Below, one piece after another: positions 16,115-24,894 of a stretch of DNA of 35,122 nt. The stretch covers positions 1-35,122 of the forward strand of contig JANNVK010000203.1 of the NCBI GenBank assembly GCA_031414415.1, written 5' to 3'. The notes below the pieces were generated by a model, which saw only the letters and a program-made list of their open reading frames with translations, was not told the DNA's origin and made no database searches. Numbering within the stretch: the stretch's first letter is position 1; each line of letters starts with the position of its first letter. A program made the translations under genes and the position numbers. The DNA comes from JANNVK01 sp031414415. GTDB taxonomy: Bacteria > Acidobacteriota > Blastocatellia > Pyrinomonadales > Pyrinomonadaceae.

Positions 16115-17016
16115 ACAAAACCGATAAAAATTATCAAAGCCTCATCAGCCAAATATCCGATACTTATTCGGAAGGTCGGAGCAAGGCAGTTTTGGCTGTC
16201 AATAGTTTTTTGGTGGAAACTTATTGGCAGATAGGACGATATATTGTCGAGTTTGAGCAGAATGGTTTTGCAAAAGCTGAGTATGGAAAGGAACTACTTA
16301 AAACTCTGTCTGAAGATTTGTCGAATAAGCACGGAAAAGGGTTTAGTTTGAGTAATGTCTATTTGATGCGGCAGTTTTTTGTCAGGTATCCAAAATTCCA
16401 GACAGTGTCTGGAAAATTCAAACGTCTTTCTTGGTCACATATTTGTGAAATGATACCCATAGAAAATGATTTAGAAAGGCAGTTTTACGAGAATCAGTGT
16501 CAAATTGAAAATTGGAATGTTAGAGAACTCAAGCGTCAAAAAAAATCATCATTATTTTTGCGTCTTGCATCTTCAAAAGATAAAAAAGGAATTATTAAAC
16601 TCGCAAACGAAGGACAAATTATTGAAAATCCAATAGATTTAATCCGCGAACCATATATTTTAGATTTTTTGAAGATTCCGGAACCATATCATTTGAGCGA
16701 AACTGAATTAGAAAAGCGTTTGATTGATAATTTACAACATTTTTTGCTCGAACTTGGCAAAGGGTTTGCATTTGTTGGCAGACAATATCGTATTACTTTG
16801 GGCAACACGCATTATTACGTTGACTTGGTTTTTTATCATCGAATTCTCAAATGCTTTGTGTTGATTGATCTCAAAAAAGAGAAGGTCGGCTACGAAGATG
16901 TCGGGCAAATGAATATGTATTTGGGGTATTTCGAAAACGAAGAAAACACCGAAGGCGATAATCCGCCGATTGGTATTGTTTTGGCGAAAGAAAAGGATGA
17001 ATTGCTCGTGAAATAA
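16105..17016 (+). CDS. DUF1016 (YhcG-type) PD-(D/E)XK nuclease, C-terminus cut by an in-frame stop
   Basis: Product of 303 residues. Residues about 10-150 are the DUF1016 N-terminal helical domain (VETYWQIGRYIVEFEQ, KHGKGFSLSNVYLMRQFF, LSWSHI). Residues about 170-300 are the PD-(D/E)XK nuclease domain: GKGFAFVGRQYRI, then D240 in YYVDLVFYH, then D255-L-K257 in VLIDLKK, then Q268 in DVGQMNMYL. The active site therefore looks complete. The usual family tail is cut off by TAA at 17014-17016 and continues in the same frame downstream. The family is widespread and patchy, with a nuclease or Holliday-junction-like role proposed; the real function is uncertain. It lies inside the oxidoreductase operon between 53-bp direct repeats, so it is an insertion. 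Confidence 0.88.
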   Translation: MELDKTDKNYQSLISQISDTYSEGRSKAVLAVNSFLVETYWQIGRYIVEFEQNGFAKAEYGKELLKTLSEDLSNKHGKGFSLSNVYLMRQFFVRYPKFQTVSGKFKRLSWSHICEMIPIENDLERQFYENQCQIENWNVRELKRQKKSSLFLRLASSKDKKGIIKLANEGQIIENPIDLIREPYILDFLKIPEPYHLSETELEKRLIDNLQHFLLELGKGFAFVGRQYRITLGNTHYYVDLVFYHRILKCFVLIDLKKEKVGYEDVGQMNMYLGYFENEENTEGDNPPIGIVLAKEKDELLVK

Positions 17017-17130
17017 GCAATGCACAATATTTCTTCACAGTTATTTATCAGCAAATATCAGCTTTACTTGCCTAATAAAGAAGAATTACAACGAGTTATC
17101 GAAAAGCAATTGCAAAGCGAAACTAACTAA
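17017..17130 (+). pseudogene. C-terminal remainder of the DUF1016 gene beyond the in-frame TAA
   Basis: Same frame as 16105-17016. The 37 codons after the TAA read AMHNISSQLFISKYQLYLPN, then KEELQRVIEKQ, then LQSETN and a proper stop at 17128-17130. This is the conserved YQLYLP tail of DUF1016 proteins. One base change (TAT or TAC to TAA) explains the break, giving about 341 residues when restored, normal for the family. Confidence 0.85.
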
Positions 17131-17131
17131 T

Positions 17132-17184
17132 AAAATTATGACAGACGAAATTAAAAATGCCCCGAATCGGGTTGACGGCATCGC
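17132..17184 (+). repeat. 53-bp direct repeat, right copy
   Basis: This is the partner of 16043-16095. It supplies the start codon and first 15 codons of the intact molybdenum-subunit gene, so the insertion left that gene whole. Confidence 0.97.
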
Positions 17185-19312
17185 AAAAGTTACGGGCAAA
17201 GCAAAGTATATCGCCGAGTTTAAATTTGCGAATTTGGCTTATGGATTTTTTGTCCAAAGCACGATTGCGAAAGGGAAAATTCGCGTCATTGATACCGCCG
17301 AAGCTGAAAAGCAACTTGGCGTGGTCAAGATTTTTACGCATTTGAACTCTCCGAAAGACCTAAAAGGTTTTGAAACCGACGAAGATTTCGGCGAAAAATC
17401 AACGCCATTTACGCCTCTGCGTTCGGGCACGATTTTGTTCAGCGGTCAGCCGATTGCGGTTGTTGTTGCCGAAACGATTGAGCAAGCACGTTACGCGGCA
17501 AGTTTGGTCAAGGTAACTTACGATAAACAAACGCCTTCGACCGATTTGAGTAAGGTTTTGGATAAAGCCTTCGGGCGAACACGACCGAATCGTGGAAATC
17601 CGACTGAGGCTTTTGCCAAATCCGATGCGAAAATCGAAGCCGAATATACAATCCCGATTGAGCATCACAATGCGATGGAACCGCACGCTTCAATCGCCAG
17701 TTGGGAAAATGGCAAGTTGACGATTTACGATAAAACTCAAGGAGTGCAGGGCGTTCGCAATTTTCTCGCGGGAATTTTCAAGATTCCGAAAGAAGATGTA
17801 ACTGTGCTTTCGCCGTTTGTCGGTGGAGCTTTTGGGGCAGCTTTGCGACCGACTCCGAATACATTTTTGTCGGCAATGGTCGCACGCGAAATTAAACGTC
17901 CAGTGAAATTGGTCTATACACGCCGCCAACTTGCAACCGCTCACGGTTATCGCCCGTATTCGATTCAAAACATCAAAATCGGTGCCGAAAAGAGCGGAAA
18001 ATTGACTTCAATTATTCACTCTGCGGTGACAAACACTTCATCGCACGAAGATTTTAATGAAGATTTAGTTGGCGTTTCCCGCAGTTTGTATGCTTGCCCA
18101 AATGTCCAAACGGACGGAAAAATTGCTAAAACTGACATGCAAACGCCGCTTTGGATGCGAGCTCCCGGAACAGTTTCGGGAATGTTTGCATTGGAAAGTG
18201 CGTTGGACGAATTGAGCTACAAACTCAAAATTGATCCGCTTGAATTGCGTTTAATCAACTACGCTGAAACCGATCCAGACAACGGTAAACCATTTTCCAG
18301 TAAAGAGTTAAAGAAATGTTATACGGAAGCTGCAAAGAAATTTGGTTGGGAAAATCGCAAACCCGAAGTTCGTTCAACACGCGAAGGAAATTGGCTTGTC
18401 GGCTCAGGGATGGCGACCGGAACTTGGGGAGCATTTCTCGCACCTTCATCCGCCCGTGTAACCTTGAAAGCTGACGGAACGGCTTTAATCGAAAGCGGCA
18501 CAACCGACATTGGACCCGGAACTTACACGACAATTTCTATCATCGCCGCAAAAACTCTCGGCTTGCCAATCGAAAAAGTAAAGTTCGTGCTGGGCGACAG
18601 CAATTTACCGTCCGCACCTTCGCAAGGCGGTTCGCTGACGACTGCCAGCGTCGGAACTGCGGTTCAAGAATGTTCACAAATTTTGCTCAAAAAATTGTTT
18701 GGATTACTAAAAAGTTTTGACAGCATAAAATTTGAAGATGTCGGGGTTGAAAACGGAAGATTTGTCGGCAAATTCAAACACCTTAGTTTTGTTGATATTT
18801 TGAAGTCGAATAATCTCGAAAGTTTATCGGAAACTCACACCAGCAAACCCGATTATGGCGAACGCGGAAAATATTCGACCGCTTCGCACGGTGCCCAATT
18901 TGTCGAAGTAAAAGTTGACGAAGAACTTGGAATAATTAAAGTTACGCGAGTTGTCGAACTTACGGCAGCGGGCAAAATTATCAATCCAAAAGGTGCTCAT
19001 TCGCAAGAAATCGGCGGCGTAGTTTGGGGAATTGGAATGGCTTTGCACGAAGAAACGCTGGTCGATCATCGCTACGGACGCATTATGAATCCGAATCTGG
19101 CAGGTTATCATGTTCCGGTCAACGCAGATGTTTTAGATTTGGACACAGGCTTTGTCGAAGAAGAGGACAAAATTGTTAATCCGTTGGGAGTAAAAGGTTT
19201 AGGCGAACTCGGAATGGTCGGAATTCCGGCAGCAATCGCCAATGCTGTCTATCACGCAACTGGAAAACGAATGCGGAATTTGCCGATGACGGTTGATAAA
19301 TTGTTGGCTTAG
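17138..19312 (+). CDS. paoC: Periplasmic aldehyde/xanthine oxidoreductase, molybdenum-binding subunit (PaoC/YagR type)
   Basis: Product of 724 residues, close to the usual size of PaoC-type subunits. It carries the a/b hammerhead domain at the N-terminus (VDGIAKVTGKAKY) and then the molybdopterin-binding domain. Motifs include VGGAFGAALRP, MRAPGTVSGMFALESALDE, the PSQGGS(L)TTASVGTAVQE segment and KGLGELGMVG with the expected catalytic glutamate at residue 690. It oxidises aldehydes or N-heterocycles at a molybdenum cofactor; the substrate cannot be fixed from sequence. In known paoABC operons this gene directly follows paoB, but here two unrelated genes lie between. There is no Shine-Dalgarno. 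Its stop is one base from the stop of the converging regulator gene. Confidence 0.93.
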   Translation: MTDEIKNAPNRVDGIAKVTGKAKYIAEFKFANLAYGFFVQSTIAKGKIRVIDTAEAEKQLGVVKIFTHLNSPKDLKGFETDEDFGEKSTPFTPLRSGTILFSGQPIAVVVAETIEQARYAASLVKVTYDKQTPSTDLSKVLDKAFGRTRPNRGNPTEAFAKSDAKIEAEYTIPIEHHNAMEPHASIASWENGKLTIYDKTQGVQGVRNFLAGIFKIPKEDVTVLSPFVGGAFGAALRPTPNTFLSAMVAREIKRPVKLVYTRRQLATAHGYRPYSIQNIKIGAEKSGKLTSIIHSAVTNTSSHEDFNEDLVGVSRSLYACPNVQTDGKIAKTDMQTPLWMRAPGTVSGMFALESALDELSYKLKIDPLELRLINYAETDPDNGKPFSSKELKKCYTEAAKKFGWENRKPEVRSTREGNWLVGSGMATGTWGAFLAPSSARVTLKADGTALIESGTTDIGPGTYTTISIIAAKTLGLPIEKVKFVLGDSNLPSAPSQGGSLTTASVGTAVQECSQILLKKLFGLLKSFDSIKFEDVGVENGRFVGKFKHLSFVDILKSNNLESLSETHTSKPDYGERGKYSTASHGAQFVEVKVDEELGIIKVTRVVELTAAGKIINPKGAHSQEIGGVVWGIGMALHEETLVDHRYGRIMNPNLAGYHVPVNADVLDLDTGFVEEEDKIVNPLGVKGLGELGMVGIPAAIANAVYHATGKRMRNLPMTVDKLLA

Positions 19313-19313
19313 T

Positions 19314-21074
19314 TTAAGGTTTGATGTTTAGTTTTTGAAGCATCTTTAGGAAGCGAAGTTCTGCCCTAATCGAATCGAAAATCGGGTCGGAATTTAATCT
19401 GAATGAAAGCCATTCCCGCCCTACGGTTGCTTTTTCGAGGCTTTCTAAGGCTTTATCTTTTTGATTTAATTGGAGATACATCATCGAATCAGTGTAATGA
19501 TTTTTGCTTTCGCTGCTTTTCGAATTAGCGAAATAGTCTTTCCAATAATCTTCTAAGTTGCCTTCTTGCATGGTTTTAGCGTAAGGCAACTTTGCTTTTG
19601 CTTCTTCGGAATATTTACCCAAAACCATTTCTGCAACATCTTTGTTCATTCCTTTGTGGACGTAAATCCAAAAAAGATTCTTTTGGGCAACCCAAAAATT
19701 CGGCTCAAGTTGCATAGCATATTTGCATTGTTTCAGAGCCTCGTCTGCTCGGTTATCAAAAAAATATGTTTGGCAAAGCGACGTATTATAAAGCGGTGAA
19801 AATGGTTCAATTTCAAGTGCTTTCTTCAGTAATTTCTCGCTTTCTACAAAATTACGTTTGATTGCCAAAAGATTTCCATAAGCATTGTAAGTTGAAGCGT
19901 AGTTTGGGTTTATTGCGATTGCTTGCTTATAAAATGATTCAGCTTTTTCAAAATCCCAGTCTCGATTCACCGCAACTTGCCCCAACACCGTCAACGCTCC
20001 AACCTGTTTTCCGTCAATCGCGAGCGTCTCATTTGCCAGTTTTTCTGCTTGCGTATAATTCGTCGGAACAAAATCATCCATCAGCAAAGCCTCGGCACGT
20101 GCGGCGTGTGCAACTGCCCAATTCGGCTCTAAATCAATCGACTTTTGGAGCAACGAATTCATTTCTTCAACGCGACCAAGATTGCGTGAACGCCAGATTT
20201 TTCGGGCGGAAAGATAGGCATTTAAGGCTTCAGGATTAATGTTTTGCGATTTCGCATTGATTTCATCATCGTATTCGACCATTTTCGTTGAAAAAAGTCG
20301 GACGAGTCGAGCGGCAATTGAAGATTCCAGACCAAGTTCTTTGTCCGGTTTTATATCGAAATTTTCATTCCATATCGTTTCTTTTGTTGCGGAATTTTGC
20401 AGATTTGCGGTAACTTTTACGATTCCGTTTTCATTCCTGAAAGTTCCATTTAATAATGCATCGGCGTTTGTTGCGGATGCATCAATCGGCAGAATTTGGT
20501 AGTCTTTCAATTTTGAAAGTTGTACGATTACAGCGACAGTTACGCCGAGATTTTTATCGACTTTCTTGCCAACTTGTGTAAATGGCAAAACGGAAATAGT
20601 CAGTTTCTGCGAACGTTTTGAATAGCTTTTCCAAATGAATGCCGCAGAGACTAGACTAATCAAGAGAATCGCCGCAACGATATATTTTGCCAAAACCGTT
20701 GAACGTTTTGCAAGTATTTTTGCTTCTGAATTTGATACAGGAAGCGGTTTTTTGTTCGTTAAATTTGTATCAATATCCGTGAGTTTCGCCGTGAATCGAT
20801 ACCCGCGTTTTGAAACGGTTTCGATGTATTTTCCATCGAGAATTTTTCGCAAGGAATGGATGCATAGTCTGACGTTTGTTTCTTCAACAAAAGTGTCGCC
20901 CCAAACTTCGTTTAATAAATCCTCGCGTGAAACAATTTCGTTATTTCGAATAACTAAAACCGCCAAAACATCAAAAACCTTTGGTTGAATCGCGACAATT
21001 TCGCCGTTTTTTCGCAGTGTTTTTTGCGATAAATCGAGTCGAAAATTATCGAATTCATAGGTTTTATCAAGCAT
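19314..21074 (-). CDS. Winged-helix, transmembrane, TPR regulator (CadC-like architecture)
   Basis: Product of 586 residues. Residues 1-97 are an OmpR/PhoB-type winged helix (Trans_reg_C) with PKVFDVLAVL, the SREDLLNEVWGDTFVEETNV recognition region and YIETVSKRGYRF. A basic linker precedes one transmembrane helix at about 131-148. Residues about 155-280 are a FlgO-like or ToxR-associated periplasmic region. TPR-type helical repeats span about 300-500 (for example AESFYKQAIAINPNYASTYN). This is a one-component membrane regulator class common in Acidobacteria: DNA-binding inside, sensing outside. It has no receiver domain. It converges on paoC with a one-base gap and no terminator. A fragment of its start is duplicated at 22482-22565. 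Confidence 0.88.
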   Translation of the reverse strand: MLDKTYEFDNFRLDLSQKTLRKNGEIVAIQPKVFDVLAVLVIRNNEIVSREDLLNEVWGDTFVEETNVRLCIHSLRKILDGKYIETVSKRGYRFTAKLTDIDTNLTNKKPLPVSNSEAKILAKRSTVLAKYIVAAILLISLVSAAFIWKSYSKRSQKLTISVLPFTQVGKKVDKNLGVTVAVIVQLSKLKDYQILPIDASATNADALLNGTFRNENGIVKVTANLQNSATKETIWNENFDIKPDKELGLESSIAARLVRLFSTKMVEYDDEINAKSQNINPEALNAYLSARKIWRSRNLGRVEEMNSLLQKSIDLEPNWAVAHAARAEALLMDDFVPTNYTQAEKLANETLAIDGKQVGALTVLGQVAVNRDWDFEKAESFYKQAIAINPNYASTYNAYGNLLAIKRNFVESEKLLKKALEIEPFSPLYNTSLCQTYFFDNRADEALKQCKYAMQLEPNFWVAQKNLFWIYVHKGMNKDVAEMVLGKYSEEAKAKLPYAKTMQEGNLEDYWKDYFANSKSSESKNHYTDSMMYLQLNQKDKALESLEKATVGREWLSFRLNSDPIFDSIRAELRFLKMLQKLNIKP

Positions 21075-21185
21075 TTGCCTATATTAACAAAAAACTAACA
21101 AAAGACTAACGCAAACAAATCGAAATATGTGGTCAACTTAGCTAAATTAAGAAGTAATTTGTAGTTAGAATTTAGGAGAAAAAAC

Positions 21186-22427
21186 ATGAGGTCTAAAATT
21201 AACACATTCGTGATTTTATTATTTTGCATTTCTGCATTTTCGTTTGTTGTATTTTCGCAAGAAACGCAAATTAAAGAATTGCCTGAGGGTGGCATGAGTT
21301 TTTCTGTTGCCGGTGCTGATGCTGCCGCAATTCAGGCAACAATTGATACTTTTCGGTCCGCCTTAGGGGCAAATAATGGTGTCGGCAATAGTTTCAAAAA
21401 TGGGAGACGTGAAATAAACTGGGACGATGTTCCCGATATTTTTTCTCAGCCCAACTCCATTCCGTCAGACTACTTTAATACAAGTAGCCAGCGAGGTTTA
21501 GTTTTAGACAACTTAAAATCTACTAATACAACTCTGACCTCCAATAAATTTTCCGTAAGTGCAAGAAATGCTGCCAAGGTAGGTGTCCGGTTTGGAAATA
21601 TCAACGCTCAATATCCAACAATCTTCAAGACTTTTTCCGCTGAAAAATTGTTCATAGCCAATCAATCAAATTTGTTACAAGTGAGGTTTTTTATTCCTGG
21701 AACTTATACTCGGGCTGAGGTTTATGGATTCGGTGTGATCTTCACTGATGTAAATACCGCTGCAACGACCAGCGTAAAATTTCAGTTTAGTGATGGTGTT
21801 TCGTTTGATGTTGACGCGGTTCCATTTCTTGGCGGTTTATCGTTTGTTGGCGGAGTTTCGAACACAGGAATTGAAAGCGTCACAATTAGGTGTGGGACTG
21901 TTCCGGCTGCCTCGGCAGACAATGGCACCGCAGCTCAGGATGTGGTTGCAATGGATGATTTTATCTATGGTGAACCTCGTGTAACGCGATACCACAGTTC
22001 TGATTTTGATGGCGATGGCGTTACTGATACGGCGGTTTTCCGCCCAACTACCGGTAATTGGTTTATTTTGAATAGCGGTTCAAATACTGTTACTTCCGAC
22101 ACTTTTGGTCAAAATGGCGATAGACCAATTGAAGGCGATTTTGATGGCGATAAACTCTCTGATGTGGCAATTTTTAGACCTTCTGTTGGGGAATGGTATA
22201 TCAAAAGAAGTCGAAATAATTCGATTTTCGGTGCAACATTTGGTGTTTCGACGGACAAACCAGTTCCTGGTGATTATGACAAAGACGGTAGAACCGACAT
22301 AGCTTTTTTCCGACCAGGAAGCGGAAACAATTGGTTTGTGTTGCGAAGTAGTACTAGCTTTACAACTTTTTACGCCTATCCATTTGGTGTTGCAGGCGAT
22401 ATTCCTTTACCAACAGCTGCACAATAA
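21186..22427 (+). CDS. Secreted protein with N-terminal beta-sandwich-like domain and three FG-GAP repeats
   Basis: Product of 413 residues. Residues 1-24 form a signal peptide (VVFSQ). Residues about 35-255 form a domain with the conserved pattern FRSALG, NNGVGNSF, GRREINWDDVPD, DYFNTSSQRGL and EVYGFGVIFTDVN, seen in secreted acidobacterial proteins. I do not know a named function; a carbohydrate-binding-like fold is a guess. Residues about 270-410 hold three calcium-loop repeats (DFDGDGVTDTAVFR, DFDGDKLSDVAIFR, DYDKDGRTDIAFFR). AGGAG at 21174-21178 fixes the start. It is divergent from the winged-helix regulator, 111 bases apart, which makes the regulator a reasonable but unproven controller. 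Confidence 0.8.
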   Translation: MRSKINTFVILLFCISAFSFVVFSQETQIKELPEGGMSFSVAGADAAAIQATIDTFRSALGANNGVGNSFKNGRREINWDDVPDIFSQPNSIPSDYFNTSSQRGLVLDNLKSTNTTLTSNKFSVSARNAAKVGVRFGNINAQYPTIFKTFSAEKLFIANQSNLLQVRFFIPGTYTRAEVYGFGVIFTDVNTAATTSVKFQFSDGVSFDVDAVPFLGGLSFVGGVSNTGIESVTIRCGTVPAASADNGTAAQDVVAMDDFIYGEPRVTRYHSSDFDGDGVTDTAVFRPTTGNWFILNSGSNTVTSDTFGQNGDRPIEGDFDGDKLSDVAIFRPSVGEWYIKRSRNNSIFGATFGVSTDKPVPGDYDKDGRTDIAFFRPGSGNNWFVLRSSTSFTTFYAYPFGVAGDIPLPTAAQ

Positions 22428-22481
22428 TATGAATATTTATTCGATTTATACGTTCGATATCGGGTTTGACATCGAAATTTT

Positions 22482-22565
22482 TCATACCAAATGTGTCATT
22501 TGTCGCATATTTTTTTGCGATAACTTAAAGCGAAACTCGTTGTATTCATTGGTTTTATCAAGCAT
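22482..22565 (-). pseudogene. Vestigial duplicate of the winged-helix regulator start
   Basis: On the minus strand the frame reads MLDKTNEYNEFRFKLSQKN and stops eight codons later. The intact regulator starts MLDKTYEFDNFRLDLSQKT. The upstream bases also match (AGTTTTTTGTTAA near the start in both), so promoter and first codons were duplicated together and the rest lost. The remainder of the 22428-22811 gap shows nothing else firm. Confidence 0.75.
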
Positions 22566-22630
22566 TTGCGTGCCTTAACAAAAAACTTACGCAAAGAAGG
22601 CGGCTTTTTTTAGTCATCGTGGCGGAAGTG

Positions 22631-22780
22631 ATGTTTGAGCAAAATGGTAACGGAACCAATAAAAGAGGTAGTTACATATTGGTTGTAAAAGGCGATGCGA
22701 TAATCAGTTGCGGCGGTGGAACAAGCATAATAAAGATGCCAAGTAAACGAAAGTCTGGTAAATTACGTGGAAAAAAATGA
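22631..22780 (+). CDS. Possible small basic ORF of 49 residues
   Basis: An ATG-to-TGA frame encodes MFEQNGNGTNKRGSYILVVK, then GDAIISCGGGTSIIKMPS, then a lysine-rich end KRKSGKLRGKK. CGGAAG stands five bases before the ATG. It has no recognisable family and could be chance or a gene remnant, since the gap also holds a regulator fragment. Confidence 0.2.
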   Translation: MFEQNGNGTNKRGSYILVVKGDAIISCGGGTSIIKMPSKRKSGKLRGKK

Positions 22781-22811
22781 AGATTTGAAGCGAGATAAAT
22801 TGTTGAAATAA

Positions 22812-24068
22812 TTAATTGCCGTAACTCGAAGTCGAATATTTTTTTGGCTGAACGTCCATCCAAGCGGCGAACATACCGATATTGTTGCTGCCATATTTTA
22901 CCCAAGCAAAACCATTTTCGCCCCAACTTTCGCCGTAAGAATTTTTTATCAACCACGCTTGTTTTTTGTCGTCCCAACCAACTAACAACACAACATGATT
23001 AATATCTTGCAGATTTTTTTCATTAAAAACTCCGGCTTTGTAATCTTGAAAACAAGAATCGAAAACGATTCCGGCGGAAATTGGACCGTGCTCAATAAGT
23101 GCTTTTTTTAATTCGTCAACGGTTGGTAATTTATCGGGCGGCGAACTGACATAATTCCAACAAACAGCTTTTCTGAATCCTTTATTTGGATTGCACGAAA
23201 ACTTTTCGCCAAAAACATAATTGCGACGGTAAATAACTTCTTTTTCGGTTCTTTCATCATAAATTAACGAACCATCTTGATAACTGAGCGGAATTCCACG
23301 TTTGTAAACCATAAAATCAAACGCCGTGCCGTGCCAGCCAAGATTGCAAATTGCATCTTTGTCAATCGGCATACAATCTAATAATTCTTGCACAAATGAA
23401 CTAACCGGCTCTGCAACTAATCTCGGTTTCACGATTGAACTCGTCCCAAAATCGCTCAAAAGCGGAAAATTCATCTTTTCCTCACCATCGAGTAAACTCT
23501 TTTGCAAACTACTCGAAGCAACATCGCTCGCGACAAAAGCCCAACAAGTATTGCACCTATCGCCTTGATTTATTGACTTTCCGACATCAATTCCGTTTTC
23601 ACGCCAATCCCAACTTTTTTCGGCAACTCGCTTTTTTACTTCCCGATTCTCAGTCAGATATTCAATCGCCGTTTTATAAAATTTGTTAGCTTCTTCGAAT
23701 TCAGCTTTAGTCGGATTCGGATTAAGTTCTTTCCAACGCTCAAAATTTGAGTTTAAATTAGCAATTTGGGTTTTTTGATAAACTTCGTGATCGATTGAAA
23801 GTTGTTTTGCACGTTCAGTCTGTCCACGCGGAATAATTAATTTGCCGTATTTACTGATAATTCTTTGATCTGTGACGGTTTTAATGCCAGCACCAACAAG
23901 GTAAGTTTTGCGATCTCCAGGCTTTGCATTTTGAGAACTGCAACCAAGTTGCTGAATAGTCGGTGAAACGACCGAAGGTTTTGGCGTTGGGTTTACGATT
24001 GTTTGAGTTTGAGCCTTTGCAATTGTTAAAAAACTCAAAATTAATAGAACTAATGATATTTTTTTCAT
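22812..24068 (-). CDS. Secreted papain-family (C1) cysteine peptidase
   Basis: Product of 418 residues from the ATG at 24068 (a TTG two codons earlier is less likely). A signal peptide (about 1-19) ends in AKA-Q. A propeptide-like region follows to about 150. The C1 domain has the oxyanion Gln168 in NQGDR, catalytic Cys175 in CNTCWAF, His358 in INHVVLLVGW and Asn376 in IKNSYGESWGENG, so the catalytic set is complete. Extra cysteines may form disulfides. It should be an exported protease of unknown substrate. It follows trpA on the same strand after 33 bases and may be read through from it, though no functional link is evident. Confidence 0.9.
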   Translation of the reverse strand: MKKISLVLLILSFLTIAKAQTQTIVNPTPKPSVVSPTIQQLGCSSQNAKPGDRKTYLVGAGIKTVTDQRIISKYGKLIIPRGQTERAKQLSIDHEVYQKTQIANLNSNFERWKELNPNPTKAEFEEANKFYKTAIEYLTENREVKKRVAEKSWDWRENGIDVGKSINQGDRCNTCWAFVASDVASSSLQKSLLDGEEKMNFPLLSDFGTSSIVKPRLVAEPVSSFVQELLDCMPIDKDAICNLGWHGTAFDFMVYKRGIPLSYQDGSLIYDERTEKEVIYRRNYVFGEKFSCNPNKGFRKAVCWNYVSSPPDKLPTVDELKKALIEHGPISAGIVFDSCFQDYKAGVFNEKNLQDINHVVLLVGWDDKKQAWLIKNSYGESWGENGFAWVKYGSNNIGMFAAWMDVQPKKYSTSSYGN

Positions 24069-24101
24069 ATTCAAACCATCTACTTTTTTACAATTTTAAT
24101 A

Positions 24102-24890
24102 TCATTTATTAGGCAATAAATTACAAGTAAATTCTTCAATTTTTTCAATAAAATCGTCGCTTTCGCCAAATTCAGCAATTTTTCTGACAATCGCAGAACC
24201 GACAACTGCGGCATCTGCATAACGCCAAGTCTCTGCAACTTGTTCGGCGGTTGAAATTCCAAACCCGACGGCGATTGGTAAATCTGAAAATTTCTTGATT
24301 CTATTGACCAAAACTTCGGCGGAAGAACTGGTCGAATCTTGTGTGCCGGTTACGCCTGTTCGTGAAACTGCGTAAATAAAACCGCTTGCTCGCTCGGCAA
24401 CCATTTTCAAACGCTCGTCACCCGAAGTTGGTGCAACAAGAAAAATCATATCTAAATCGTGCGTTTGCAATAGGTTAGAAAACTCTTCTGCTTCTTCAGG
24501 AACCAAATCTGTCACCAAAAAACCATCAACTCCGGCAAGTTTTGCGTCAATACAAAGTTTTTCTAAACCATATTGCAAAAGTGGATTGAAATAACTAAAA
24601 AGTATTATCGGCGTTTCAATCTCAGTTCTTAAATCTTTTACTAACGCAAAAATCTCGGCAATTCCAAAATTTTGTTTCATAGCTCTTTCTGAAGCTAGTT
24701 GAATTACAACTCCGTCAGCCATCGGATCAGAAAAAGGCACACCAAGTTCAATAACTGTCGCATCAAGTCGAGCAAGGACGCGAATTAACTCTATTGTTTG
24801 CAATAGGTTTGGATCGCCAGCGGTAATAAAAGGAATAAAGCCTTTCTGATTGTTTAAACTTAATTCGGCGAATTTGTCTTTGATTCTCAT
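24102..24890 (-). CDS. trpA: Tryptophan synthase alpha chain
   Basis: Product of 262 residues, normal length. It cleaves indole-3-glycerol phosphate to indole and glyceraldehyde 3-phosphate, passing indole to TrpB. The TIM-barrel signature FIPFITAGDP is at residues 18-26. The catalytic Glu48 and Asp59 lie in IELGVPFSDPMADG. The phosphate-binding region is AVGFGIST and GSAIV. One oddity is Val in place of the usual Pro in ADGPVIQ (here ADGVVIQ). trpB is not adjacent. The gene starts four bases after the GT39 gene stop, so it is translated from that transcript or from an internal promoter. Confidence 0.95.
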   Translation of the reverse strand: MRIKDKFAELSLNNQKGFIPFITAGDPNLLQTIELIRVLARLDATVIELGVPFSDPMADGVVIQLASERAMKQNFGIAEIFALVKDLRTEIETPIILFSYFNPLLQYGLEKLCIDAKLAGVDGFLVTDLVPEEAEEFSNLLQTHDLDMIFLVAPTSGDERLKMVAERASGFIYAVSRTGVTGTQDSTSSSAEVLVNRIKKFSDLPIAVGFGISTAEQVAETWRYADAAVVGSAIVRKIAEFGESDDFIEKIEEFTCNLLPNK

Positions 24891-24894
24891 TTTT

